DNA of 64,000 nucleotides from Pteria penguin (GCA_035048485.1 CM068586.1:29435849-29499848); one strand, 5' to 3'; shown: positions 26,001-37,902, counted from the stretch's first letter. Translations and numbers: made by a program. The notes: generated by a model not told the origin, from the sequence alone.

Positions 26001-28516
26001 TTATAAACAGTTGTTATATAGTATAAGTATGATGATTATGAACAGTTGTTATGTAGTATAAGTATGATGATTATAAACTGTTGTTATATAGTATAAGTAT
26101 GATGATTATAAACTGTTGTTATGTAGTATAAATATGATGATTATGAACAGTTGTTATGTAGTATAAGTATGATGATTATAAACTGTTGTTATATAGTATA
26201 AGTATGATGATTATAAACTGTTGTTATGTAGTATAAATATGATGATTATGAACAGTTGTTATGTAGTATAAGTATGATGATTATAAACTGTTGTTATATA
26301 CTAGTAAAAGTATGATGATTATAAACATTTGTTATATAGTATAAGTATGATGTTTATAAACAGTTGTTATGTGGTATAAGTATGATGATTATAAACAGTT
26401 GTTATATAGTATAAATATGATGATTATAAACAGTTGTTATATAGTATAAGTATGATGATTATAAACAGTTGTTATATAGTATAAGTATAATGATTATAAA
26501 CAGTTGTTATATAGTATAAGTATGATGATTATAAACAGTTGTTATATAGTATAAATATGATGATTATAAACTGTTGTTATGTAGTATAAGTATGATGATT
26601 ATAAACATTTGTTATATAGTATAAGCATGATGCTTATAAACAGTTGTTATATAGTATAAGTATGATGATTATAAACAGTTGTTATATAGTATAAGTATGA
26701 TGATTATAAACTGTTGTTATGTAGTATAAGTATGATGATTATAAACAGTGGTTATATAGTATAAGTATGATGATTATAAACATTTGTTATATAGTATAAG
26801 CATGATGCTTATAAACAGTTGTTATATAGTATAAGTATGATGATTATAAACAGTTGTTATATAGTATAAGTATGATGATTATAAACAGTTGTTATGTAGT
26901 ATAAGTATGATGATTATAAACAGTTGTTATATAGTATAAGTATGATGATTATAAACTGTTGTTATGTAGTATAAATATGATGATTATAAACAGTTGTTAT
27001 GTAGTATAAGTATGATGATTATAAACAGTTGTTATGTAGTATAAATATGATGATTATAAACAGTTGTTATATAGTATAAGTATGATGATTATAAACAGTT
27101 GTTATATAGTATAAATATGATGATTATAAACTGTTGTTATGTAGTATAAGTATGATGATTATAAACATTTGTTATATAGTATAAGCATGATGCTTATAAA
27201 CAGTTGTTATATAGTATAAGTATGATGATTATAAACAGTTGTTATATAGTATAAGTATGATGATTATAAACTGTTGTTATGTAGTATAAGTATGATGATT
27301 ATAAACTGTTGTTATGTAGTATAAGTATGATGATTATAAACTGTTGTTATATAGTATAAGCATGATGCTTATAAACAGTTGTTATATAGTATAAGTATGA
27401 TGATTATAAACATTTGTTATATAGTATAAGTATGATGATTATAAACATTTGTTATATAGTATAAGCATGATGCTTATAAACAGTTGTTATATAGTATAAA
27501 TATGATGATTATAAACAGTTGTTATATAGTATAAGTATGATGATTATAAACTGTTGTTATATAGTATAAGTATGATGATTATAAACAGTTGTTATATAGT
27601 ATAAGTATGATGATTATAAACTGTTGTTATGTAGTATAAATATGATGATTATAAACAGTTGTTATATAGTATAAGTATGATGATTATGAACAGTTGTTAT
27701 GTAGTATAAGTATGATGATTATAAACTGTTGTTATATAGTATAAGTATGATGATTATAAACTGTTGTTATGTAGTATAAATATGATGATTATGAACAGTT
27801 GTTATGTAGTATAAGTATGATGATTATAAACTGTTGTTATATAGTATAAGTATGATGATTATAAACTGTTGTTATGTAGTATAAATATGATGATTATGAA
27901 CAGTTGTTATGTAGTATAAGTATGATGATTATAAACTGTTGTTATATACTAGTATAAGTATGATGATTATAAACTGTTGTTATATAGTATAAGTATGATG
28001 ATTATAAACAGTTGTTATGTAGTATAAGTATGATGATTATAAACAGTTGTTATATAGTATAAATATGATGATTATAAACTGTTGTTATATAGTATAAGTA
28101 TGATGATTATAAACATTTGTTATATAGTATAAGTATAATGATTATAAACAGTTGTTATATAGTATAAGTATGATGCTTATAAACAGTTGTTATATAGTAT
28201 AAGTATGATGATTATAAACAGATGTTATATAGTATAAGTATGATGATTATAAACAGATGTTATATAGTATAAGTATGATGATTATAAACTGTTGTTATAT
28301 AGTATAAGTATAATGATTATAAACAGATGTTATATAGTATAAGTATGATGATTATAAACTGTTGTTATATAGTATAAGTATGATGATTATAAACAGATGT
28401 TATATAGTATAAGTATGATGATTATAAACTGTTGTTATATAGTATAAGTATGATGATTATAAACTGTTGTTATATAGTATACGTGTGATGATTATAAACT
28501 GTTGTTGTATAGTACA
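23068..28516. repeat. 35-bp AT-rich satellite, about 155 copies
   Basis: The unit contains GTATAAGTATGATGATTATA and AACAGTTGTTATATA. Variable sites are AACAG/AACTG/AACAT, ATATAG/ATGTAG and AGTATG/AATATG. Marker variants reveal block duplications. AGCATGATGCTTAT units occur in pairs 175 bp apart at 24277/24452, 25012/25187 and 26625/26800. A segment of about 1.6 kb repeats at +1613 bp (25012 to 26625, 25572 to 27185) and, after one extra unit, at +1648 bp (25712 to 27360, 25817 to 27465, 26301 to 27949), including a rare 3-bp insertion (ATACTAGTA). There is no open frame of note. Confidence 0.97.
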
Positions 28517-28539
28517 AATAATCAAAAATAGCTTACATG

Positions 28540-28623
28540 CGCACACCTTATAATAGATAAATAAATAAGTAAACAAATGAATACTAGTAAATAAATAGAA
28601 AGATAAATAATGGGATCATTGTA

Positions 28624-28674
<51 letters not shown>

Positions 28675-28827
28675 ATGAACAATAATAAATGAATAATAAA
28701 TGATTACTAATGAAAACACACTCTTTTTTCAATAATAAATGAGTCAATTAACAAATAAAAAGATGAATAAATAAATATTTTTATAAATAAATAATGAATC
28801 AATAATTAATTAATAATAGATAAATAA

Positions 28828-28874
<47 letters not shown>

Positions 28875-28905
28875 AGAAAGAAAGAAAGAACGAAAGAAAG
28901 AAATA
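28540..28905. repeat. (AAAT)n and (AAAG)n microsatellites
   Basis: Perfect AAAT runs lie at about 28620-28675 and 28826-28874. The second passes into AAAG repeats to about 28902; looser AAAT-like sequence lies between. Confidence 0.95.
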
Positions 28906-29111
28906 GGTATATAAATGATGACATTGACTTTTTCTTCTTTTTTTCGGTTGACATCATCGCAATAATACTGCACTGACTTATATATCCATAAGTATTTAGA
29001 ATTTCTTTATCGTGAGAGTACATATTTATTGTGCTATTAAATATTTTGAAGAAAAATCAATATTATATTCACTGATTTTTGTTTCATACGAAGAGTCAGA
29101 ATATCGATATT

Positions 29112-29182
29112 TCATTACCTTTATCCTTATTACCTTTATCCTTATTACCTTTATCCTTATTACCTTTGTCCTTATTACTTTT
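29112..29182. repeat. 15-bp tandem repeat, about 4.5 copies
   Basis: TTACCTTTATCCTTA repeats head to tail, with a T-to-G change in the last full copy. Confidence 0.93.
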
Positions 29183-29780
29183 GTTGTATCTGCAAAAGTA
29201 TTTTCTTTGTATAAACGTAATTTGTCGGCCGTAAGGACTTTCTCCTGACTGAAAATTCCCAAATCCAAACGTAATTAGTATGCTTTATCTGTAGAGTCGT
29301 TCATAATCAGATAAAAATTGTGTACATCCATTTATAGCGCAGAGATTGATTTTTATAATCGTTGATTGTGTTGGCAGATTTGTCCTCTAAATCTAAAACT
29401 TGATAGTTAGGGATAAGATATAACTAGGAAAATATGACATTGAAGGAAAGGTTTTATGACATGGAATACAAGGAATGAAGTTTTGAAGCCCGTTCAGTAA
29501 CCGTTCGTAGATTATGTTAATATTTTGCACAAACCACCCCCCAGACCACAAATAAAGATGAAAATCAAAACAGAACAACCTCAGTGGATACTTAGGTTTG
29601 GTGGAGCCTCGGTCTAGGCTAGTGGACAATTAAAATCTCCAAGTCTGTAGTGTAGTCCATGTAGGGGCATGTATATGTCGATCAGAACGTGACCTTCGGT
29701 GAACATGAGAACATGATACTTCGACTTAGTGGAAAAAATCTAGGTGAAGAACAGTGGATACGAATGAAAACTTGTTACAT
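29183..29780. other. Single-copy spacer
   Basis: No gene is supported. The right end may already belong to the dispersed element that follows. Confidence 0.45.
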
Positions 29781-30752
29781 GGGCTAACTCATTGGAAACT
29801 AAAACTGTCCTAACGGGACAAATACCCCGCGGTAACAAAGTTCGAAGTAGGACAAAGACCAAGGTAAAGGTCACGAGGTCTTACATTTGGTACCGACAGA
29901 CAGGTCTTGCTACAAGGAATACATATGTGTAGTATGAATGCCCCATCTCTTTTGGTACAAAAGTTATGCCTAAGGTTAAAGTTTTTTTCAAAATAAGGTC
30001 AAACGTCAAAGTCAATTTCACTGGGTCAAAACTTATAGTACCGACAGACAGGTTTCGCCACAAGGAATACACATGTGTAGTATGAAGGCCCCATCACTTT
30101 TGGTTAAAACGTTATGACTAAGGTAAAAGTTTATCAAAAGTGGGTCAAACGTCAAGGTCACAAGGTCAAAAATTTTGGTACCGACAGGCAGGCCTTGCTA
30201 CAAGAAATACATATGTCTATTATGAAGACTCTATCTCATTTGGTTTAAAAGTTATGGCTAAGGTTAAAGTTTTTTAAAAGTAGGTAAAGGTCACGGGGTA
30301 AAAAATTTTGGTACCGACAAAAAGTCTTGCGACAGGCAATACACATATTTAGTATGAAGATCTCATCTCTTTTGGTTCAATAGTTGTGGCCAAGGTTAAA
30401 GTTTTTCAAAAGGAGGTCAAACGACAAGGCCAAAGTCGAGAGGTAAAAAATTTTGGTACTGACAGAAAGGTCTTGCCACAAGGAATAAACGTTATGGTTA
30501 AAGTTTTTTAAAAGTAGGTCAAACGTCAAGGTCACGGGATCAAAAATTTTGGTGCCGACAAAGAGGTCCCGCCACAAGCAATACACAAGTATAGTATGAA
30601 GACCCCATCTCTTTTGGTTCAAAGGTTATGGCCAATATTAAAGTTATTGGACAGACAAACAGACAGACGGACAGACAGACAGGCAGATAAGGTGACTCCT
30701 ATATACTCCCCCCCCCCCATCCACAAAGTTGTTTGCAGGGGGTATAAAAATA
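29781..30752 (+). mobile_element. Dispersed element of about 140-bp units with GACA tail
   Basis: It starts near GTCCTAACGGGACAAATACC and carries six units of about 140 bp. Each opens with a variant of TTTTGGTACCGACAGACAGG and contains CACAAGGAATACACATGTGT, CCCATCTCTTTTGGTTCAAA and a GGTCAAACGTCAAGGTCAC segment. Unit starts lie near 29889, 30040, 30178, 30311, 30456 and 30551; the fifth has lost about 45 bp. It ends with (GACA)n and a hairpin of a C-run (30708-30718) against GCAGGGGGTATAAAAA. This layout is, from memory, abundant in bivalve genomes. It is non-coding and presumably moved by another element's enzymes. Confidence 0.7.
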
Positions 30753-31393
30753 CAGAATACGAGTCTTGGTCAAGCACAGAGGATACGAATAAGATCATGA
30801 TACTTAATGGAGTTCGTCGAAAAAAAAATATATAGAAAACGAGTCTGGGTCAAGTTAAATACATTTATTATTTTTTAATTAAGTTATATGGGGCAAGTTT
30901 GTTTAATGGTAGTGCATTGCATTTCTTGTTTGACGATAGCCGGTTGTCGGAAACCATTTTCTATCTGCAGTCTCTCTATCTGCCTTACAAATGAAAGCCC
31001 ATGTCGTATGTTAACTGTTCATTTAAGACAACTGTTTGAAAAAAGTACTATTATGTTAGGCCCTCCGTCTTTAAATTGATTGAACTTTTATGCAGAGAAA
31101 ATGTAAAAGAATTGTGTAATTTTATAAATATATAAAACATGCTTTTATTATTAGAAAACATATTGTATAAGCTTATCTTCTTTATCATCTATTGTTTATC
31201 TCACTCTCTGACTATGTCTAGTTTATATTATATTGCTGTTGTTATATTTGTATTACATTTATGTACAGAAATGCATACGGTTAATAAACAATACAATGTA
31301 TCACATACTGGAATGTCGTGCTGCATAAAACAAATTATTAGGCCATATATGGAGCCGCCACCTTATAAATGAATTCATCTAATAATCTTAAAG

Positions 31394-31395
<2 letters not shown>
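30753..31395. other. Single-copy or decayed sequence
   Basis: Short plus-strand frames occur (about 30.89-31.37 kb) without recognisable domains. The T/A-rich right part could be an old retroelement 3' end, but I cannot place it in a family. Confidence 0.35.
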
Positions 31396-31437
<42 letters not shown>

Positions 31438-31480
31438 GTGTGTGTGTGTGTGTGTGACAGAGAGAGAGAGAGAGAGAGAT
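31396..31480. repeat. (GT)n and (GA)n microsatellite
   Basis: About 60 bp of GT repeat with one TAG interruption, then nine GA units. Confidence 0.97.
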
Positions 31481-31563
31481 TGTTTAGAAAATTTCCTCAG
31501 CATTTTGCTATTTTCTCAGAACTCTCTTCCCCTGACGTGGATTTGAATTCTTTTTAGTCTCGC

Positions 31564-31598
31564 TTTCCGTAAACTACACGAGCACGAGTTTACGGAAA
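31564..31598. repeat. Perfect 12-bp inverted repeat
   Basis: TTTCCGTAAACT (31564-31575) and AGTTTACGGAAA (31587-31598) form a perfect stem around an 11-nt loop. It is longer than the 6-bp stem of histone mRNA 3' ends and lacks their consensus. Function unknown. Confidence 0.85.
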
Positions 31599-31789
31599 CA
31601 ACCGAGAGGCCGTGGAAAGAGATCCTTTAATTCTCTCGTGCTTGTTAAATACGCAGACAAATATCTACTTCAGAATAATATATCAGCACATGTGCATAAT
31701 GAATACTTATAACGGGCCTTCTACGTATTTATCATACTTTCTTTTGGCTAATGGATATATATTATAGCCTATTAAGAAACGATGGTAAT

Positions 31790-32060
31790 TCCCCTTGTCG
31801 CGCCCCCTATCGGCCACTCGAGATATTGCATAACTGAAACGCTATGTTTGCGGCAGAAGTGTTCATAAAACATGGAGTTTATTGACGTTCATTTGCCTTG
31901 ACGTTTTCAGCATGGCTAGTGCGGTGGTAGATAATCGCCCTGGATGAGTCCGAACTGACCAGTGGTCAGCTGCTCTCTCGTCTTTTATTGCTCAAGTTAT
32001 TTTAGGAAAACTCTATTAGAAGCAAAGCAGCTGTGATGCTTTTCAGCGCGGATGATTTTG
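31790..32060. promoter_or_regulatory. GC-richer island with TGACC palindrome
   Basis: The block is clearly GC-richer than its surroundings (CTTGTCGCGCCCCCTATCGG at its left). It contains the 15-bp inverted repeat CTGACCAGTGGTCAG (31955-31969), whose halves match the ACTGACCA motif that recurs across the window. A short ATG frame at 31912 stops after eleven codons. An enhancer or promoter is plausible; nothing here proves it. Confidence 0.3.
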
Positions 32061-33103
32061 GTGGTTATATAACTGACTCTTATTTTGTAATGAATGTCAT
32101 ATTACGCTGATTATTCCTGCGCGTTTTGATACTGCTATCGCAGTGTGCCACAGCCTTAATTAAACGTTTTAAATAACATATGATGCTTGGGTTATGACAC
32201 GAATCAGGCGTTTGAAGTTTACGATAGGCAAAGTCCTCGTGGAGTACATTTATACATGTTGTGATGATCCAAAAATTATCTCCTGATTGGATTAAAGATG
32301 CTAATATAATATGATTCCGGTATTTTTTCCTCATGATGTGTAATTAATTATAGGTAAATTATTCAAATCAACTTAAGACGGCTGATCAGGATCAGAGAGA
32401 TATATCAGCGTCATGTCTGGATGAAGATTCTAATTTCAAAATCATCAATGTCAGGCAATTTCCTTAATTAAATTAACTAATTAATACGAAATAGTCAAAG
32501 GTCAATATAAAGAGAACGGAAAACATTATTGATAAAGAATCACAAACCAAAAGTATGATATCCAGGACATTCTTTTTTTTTTATATTTTACAATTTCGAC
32601 CTGGGAATAATTGGGGTTTTTTCATATCTCTGATTTTCACATAGTTTATGGTGGTATAGCCTGATTCAAAGGAATTAAGAGGAGTGGAATTTGTTCAGCA
32701 AATATTACCATATTGGTAACCATTGCTGACCATTTTGTACAACTTTTGAAGGTGGAGTCCCCTTTTGTTGTCTTACTTTACCATCTAAAGATGAAATCCC
32801 AGTTTCATCAAAGAAAAAATAATAAAACCTGCCGGACCCTCCCCTGAAGATCATATTAATGAATTGGTTATGTTATTAATATTAGTTTATTTTAGTTTAA
32901 TTTATGTTTCATCATTAGTGTGGAGAAATTGAAACCTGTGAACGCCAAATTAGCAGCTGCACTCACCTTGATTAAATGTCTTTAAAATGATATTGCTTTA
33001 GATCTAAATATCAGAATCCAATAGATTTACGCTAGAAGAATAAAGAAATATACATGAAAATATTGTAACATCCTCTTACAATGATAATATACAAAATACA
33101 AGA
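32061..33103. other. Single-copy AT-rich spacer
   Basis: No gene or repeat is recognised; a CTGACCA lies near 32727. Confidence 0.5.
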
Positions 33104-33330
33104 CTCACCTCCTTCCACCCCCCCCCCAAACAAACACACCAAACCAAAAAAAAAAAAAGGCCCAAACCAACCAAATACCCCCCCCAAGACCCCACTCCAA
33201 AAACATACAAGCAAACAATAAAATAGAATTAAAAAAAACCCAAAAAATAAATAAAATAAAAAACAAACAAACAAACAAAAAAAAAGAAAAGAAAAAAAAA
33301 AAACACACACACACACACAAACAAAAGCAA
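33104..33330. repeat. A/C-rich low-complexity tract
   Basis: C-runs of 8-11 bases alternate with CAAACAAAC and A-runs, ending in (CA)n. The minus strand is therefore G/T-rich with several G-runs. Long low-complexity frames (Phe, Cys, Leu, Gly) are artefacts. Confidence 0.92.
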
Positions 33331-33847
33331 AAACCAACAAATTGAAAATAGTAGTAGATAAAAAATAAATTGAGTTATATAATGCTCTTTTTATATTATA
33401 TATTTTTCAAACAGAAACCCGATGATCTAGTAGGTAATGTTACATTTGACACTATGTAGAGATGCCCATTATAATTTCCTATCCGTGATTCAGACAAAGA
33501 CATTAAGGGACATGCAGGTGTAAAAGATGACAGTACATATTCAATTAACATATAATTACATGCCATTAATTCATCTGTAGTAACACTGTAATGCTGGCTC
33601 ACGTGTGTAATGAACCGAAATATGACAGGTGTCAATCATCTCTTGGTGTAAAATCATGGAGGGAAAGTGCAACCCTTTTATCACTTTTAGTATTTTTGAA
33701 AAATATTTTTAACACAACTTTTGCAATTATGAAATTCATTCATTCATTTTATTTGGAGGTTGGGGGAGGAGGAGGTGTTTTATTTTTCATTTCCTCCTTT
33801 AAGTGAAGGTGGATTGAAGTCGAATTTGTTAAATGCATGTGTGTAAT
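33331..33847. other. Single-copy AT-rich spacer
   Basis: Nothing is recognised. Confidence 0.5.
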
Positions 33848-34150
33848 TGTACTTTTATTTATTTATTTATTTATCTATTTATTTATTGTAAGTTTGATTT
33901 CGGTTGTATGGATTTCCGTACTCATTGTTTTGTTTTTTGGGGGGTTTTTTTGTTATTGTTTGTTGTGTGTGTGTGTGTGTACGTGCGTGTGTGTTTTTTT
34001 GGTTATTTTTTTTATTGTTTTGTTTTTTGGGTTTTTTTGGGGTTTTTTTTTGGGGGGGGGTTGGAAGGGGGGTGTCTTTTTTTTAAGGGGTGGGGTTGTT
34101 TGTTTTCATTTAGTTCGTTTTGCTTTATTTATTTGTTTGTTTGTTTTTTC
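33848..34150. repeat. (ATTT)n followed by G/T-rich low-complexity tract
   Basis: ATTT units run to about 33890. From 33928 the strand is nearly free of A and C, with (GT)n at 33965-33982 and G-runs of 3, 4, 10 and 6 separated by T-runs near 34029-34072. It mirrors the A/C-rich tract 0.6 kb to the left on the opposite strand. Confidence 0.92.
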
Positions 34151-35028
34151 ATTTCTTATTTGAAAGAGATTTCTTACAACACAGAAATAAGCTTTGTTTT
34201 TTCTTTCCTTTTATAGTTTACCAGGAATTTTCGGAATTTTAATATCATTTGATTGTGCAAGTAACTTTTGTGTGTTTTATTTGATTCCATTTTCAAAGCG
34301 ATATTTTTCAAAGTATTGTGGCGAACTCCACTCACCCGTACACATTTACAATGTACAATTTTAAACTAATGACACACAAATACCCCTGCACGTTTTCTGT
34401 ACACAGGGGACTGATCTCTACCCTTTGAAGAGAGACTTCCTTTCTTAAATGTCTCCTTGCATCCTCTCTTTTAGGATAGATAGACCATAAAAGAAAATGA
34501 CCACTCTTGAAAGATTTATTTATTTCCCGGTAATAAAACTTAACAATGGCATTTTAAGTGACGTGCTATGCCCAAGCCGTGTACATTTCTACTTAAGATT
34601 GCATAATCGGCATAACGTTATGAGAGCTGGTCAGTTTTTATCTCTATAACCCCGATAGAAAATATTGGGAGAAGTAGAACAAACATCAAAGACAATCTGT
34701 GTTGTCCTTGATATGAAGACGTGCCAGAATATAATTCTAAATGAGGTGCCAAAAAGGGAGGTAAATACAGTCGATTCATTTTCCAGTATAAGAGAAATTT
34801 GAGACTTGTTTAAATTTGGTATCATTAATGGAAATAGTTGTTTTTGTTTCTTTAGTTTTGTTTTGTTTATATAGATTTTAAAATATTGTAAGAATATTTA
34901 TTAAATGAAATTACCATGACAAACATTCTTTCACATTCCGAGGTTGATCAAATTGGGGATTTATCTGCTGCTAAAGGTGATATTTCTTAATTTGTTCTTG
35001 ATTTTTTTCTTTTTACTTTTTTATTTAC
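34151..35028. other. Single-copy AT-rich spacer
   Basis: No gene is supported. One TGGTCAGT site lies at 34628-34635. Confidence 0.5.
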
Positions 35029-35115
35029 TCTTTGGGGGGGGGGTGGGTGGGGGGGGGGGTTGTTTTGTTCGTACTTTGTTTTGTTTGGTTTTTGTTTTGT
35101 TCGTTTACTTTTTTT
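35029..35115. repeat. G/T-rich low-complexity tract
   Basis: G-runs of 10 and 11 bases separated by TGGGTG, then TTTTGTTTTG repeats. Confidence 0.9.
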
Positions 35116-35819
35116 AATTATGTAGATGGCATGTGAATATGAAACATTTAAATACCTTAAAGCATTAATGAACATCCCTTTGTCCTATAACCTTAATCTG
35201 CCACTAAACTCTCTAAACTTTTTGTTCGTATGCTTTTATTTACTTTGCATTAAATAAGAAAACATATAATGAAAAATAGGAAAAGAAATAGAGCGGTACT
35301 TCTGCTAAAACACAATACTATTTATCTATACCTATATATAGAAATTCATTTATTTCTCTACATTCGCGCATGTTTGATTAAGAACAGTTTTAAAGTCCAC
35401 TCCCAGGTATTTTTATGTAGGTTTCTTTTTTAAATATTTACTTTTTCGTTGTAAACATGGCTTTTAGAACAAATGGGCTTTTGGACATATAATGTAAAAC
35501 AAACCTAACGAAAAACGATGTTGCATAATGCTATTTCAATATGGGCGTTAAAAATCAATGTCCATATGTTAGCTTTCTACAACGCCGACAAAAGAATGCT
35601 TGTTTATCATTAACTAGAAAAATCCCAGTCCTATGCTGAAAAGATATATTCATTTCTTCGATATTGAACTTTAGGATTTTTGCATAATATGTATTGATTT
35701 TGAGAGTGTTTTAACAGTTATTGTTTTGTTAAAGAGTAAATTTGTAAGATTTTGACCGAGTAAATACTCCATTCATACTAATAAGTGGACTGCAAACACG
35801 GTCGATTTTTAAATGACAT

Positions 35820-36640
35820 TAGGTCATCACAATCTTTTTGAAGAGGTTTTCGATCCCGAAAATATATTTTATTACTCGTATTATACACCGATAACAAACG
35901 AGTTTAAAAAGGCGGGCCCGATCGTCTTCCATCGACTGAATTTGTAGGTAAAACATAAATACACGTGTTGTTCAAATCAACATTTATACTATCAGCGCTT
36001 AGGCCCATCCCCCTCAACTAAATCAATACTACAGTTGCGCTATCCACTGATATACTTGACCTAAATTCTGCGTAATTGGTCAGTGAATATCCAATTACTA
36101 AAATTTTTACTCCGGCCACTCTTTTGCCCCGATGATAATTATCATTCCCTATCATCCTCCCCTTTTTGTCAATAAAAATGGACCTGCCCTCTGGCCATTA
36201 CGTAAGCGAATGTGGTCATCTAATTTTTCATCTCGAGCAACAGTGTCCGGCGTGTTTACTTAGTTTATTTCAGCTCATGTGTAAACATCGGTGTCGTAAT
36301 TATTTTTCAAGTTTTATAGTCATTTGGTGCCATAAAAAATAGCCATGCCGTGGACGCATTAAAGGTACAAGCTGACCAATGACATAACATTATTGCTGCA
36401 ATAAACTTGACCAGTTTATTTGGACTTTAATTAACTTTTGAAGCTCAGAAGTTTTAAGTTTATTTCCAGTGCGATGTTTTTATAGGTATTGGTGCTTTGT
36501 GGCCGGAGACAACTATTTCTTTTAAACTGACCAGAACGTTTGTTGAAGACACTTTTCAAATTTACGAACAAGCGATGCTTTTCGGTGAATTTGTTCAACT
36601 CGGTTGAAAAAGACAAGATGATGGAGTCAGAATTTGGTAC
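35820..36640. promoter_or_regulatory. Candidate cis-regulatory region
   Basis: This single-copy stretch has no credible exon but is dense in known factor-binding words. It holds TGGTCAGT (36077-36084), a 14-bp palindrome ATGATAATTATCAT (36132-36145), a forkhead-like TGTTTAC (near 36256), CCATAAAA (near 36332), TGACCA (near 36372 and 36411) and ACTGACCA (36526-36533). Such clusters suit a developmental enhancer, but AT-rich words occur often by chance, so the call is weak. Confidence 0.25.
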
Positions 36641-36812
36641 CAGCTTTAACAACAGGCGAGGTGAGAAATAAAATCAAGCGTAGTATGAATGAAATTATTT
36701 AATTACTATAGTTATTTTTGCTTTGTTTAAGTTAAATGACAAAGTAGTTCTGATGTTCGGTCTTGATGGTGTGTTAAATTTAAAAAATCTTTATTTTTCA
36801 CGTTGTATGATT

Positions 36813-36821
<9 letters not shown>

Positions 36822-36896
<75 letters not shown>
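36822..36896. repeat. (AT)n microsatellite
   Basis: About 37 AT repeats, uninterrupted. Confidence 0.98.
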
Positions 36897-36898
<2 letters not shown>

Positions 36899-37112
36899 TA
36901 TGGTACCTAATATGGAGATCAGAAAGAGATGCAGGACACACAGAGGAGGAAGGGGAAGGGCTACTATTGACATCATATTAGCAAATAAATAAATAGAATA
37001 ATTTTAAAACTCCAAAATCACAGAAGTCTGAAATTATTCCGAAACTTGATAATGTTCACACTGCTACCAACAGAGTTTCTTGTCTTTCTATAATTTTTGA
37101 ATGATTCGCTAT

Positions 37113-37245
37113 CTAGTTTATCATTGTATCGCTGAATGAGGCACCAGCGGGGGAGGGTGGAGAAAAGTCAACTTCCCGGGGAGGAGTAAATCCGATTATC
37201 CCGGTAACCACCATCGCCAGGCCCGAGGTGTCTGTCATGCTAGGG
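37113..37245 (-). other. GC-rich patch, possible small exon
   Basis: About 110 bp of high-GC, CpG-containing sequence stands alone in AT-rich DNA. On the minus strand an ATG at 37238 opens 41 codons (start MTDTSGLAMVVTGIIGF) to TAG at 37113, with an in-frame stop upstream and a T-rich AG acceptor-like site just before it. The plus strand is open too. No good splice donor is visible. It could be an exon fragment, a decayed element or a regulatory island. Confidence 0.2.
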
Positions 37246-37759
37246 TCATTAAAATATAAACCTTTGTATCTACCTCATTTGATCGTATAAACAAATTGCA
37301 TTTAAATTTATACTAGAAATATTGAGCTTAATTGGTTGCTATTTTTCATTCTTCATTCCTATGTAAGAATGAAGCACCGGTCAGTATAGAAGGTCATGTT
37401 AAATATTTGAAAGCATTTAAAATGGTAGTATACGGGTAGCTAGATGAGCATGTTTAGAATTACAAGTGATATCTCCTTGGAGAAATGCTCACCTTGTTTT
37501 GATAACATTGAGTTCATATCTCTCTTAATTAAACAATAATATGTGTATTATATTTGGATACAAAACCTTTCAAAACGTATTGATAAAATACATTGTGCAG
37601 TACTTGACAAAACGCGGTAAAAACTTCAAAGTATTTAACCATAAAAATAAATTTTTATTAGTAATATGGACATATCCTGAATTATAGATATACATGTATG
37701 AAATACATCTCACTTTAATGGTATTATCTATCTACGAGTTCTTCAAACAAGCGCTTGAA

Positions 37760-37822
37760 TTTGTTTTGTTTTGTTGGGGGAGGGGGGTGTTTGTGGTCGT
37801 TGTTTTTTTTTCTTTTATATTT
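37760..37822. repeat. G/T-rich low-complexity tract
   Basis: TTTGTTTTGTTTTG passes into GGGGGAGGGGGG and then T-runs; same character as the tracts near 34.0 and 35.0 kb. Confidence 0.85.
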
Positions 37823-37897
37823 TTATTTTAATATGAATTATCAGTTATCTGTTTCCAATGAATATTTATAGAAAAATCAAATTCAGGAAATAACATC

Positions 37898-37902
<5 letters not shown>

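Noticed and set aside
23068..28516. CRISPR-like array of regular repeats
   Set aside because: Units are contiguous 35-mers with no unique spacers, in a eukaryotic genome; it is a satellite.
31564..31598. Histone mRNA 3' stem-loop
   Set aside because: Stem is 12 bp rather than 6, loop is 11 nt rather than 4, and no histone gene is near.
33032..34216. Phe/Gly/Leu-rich frames that look like membrane proteins
   Set aside because: They translate A/C-rich or G/T-rich low-complexity tracts, not real hydrophobic domains.
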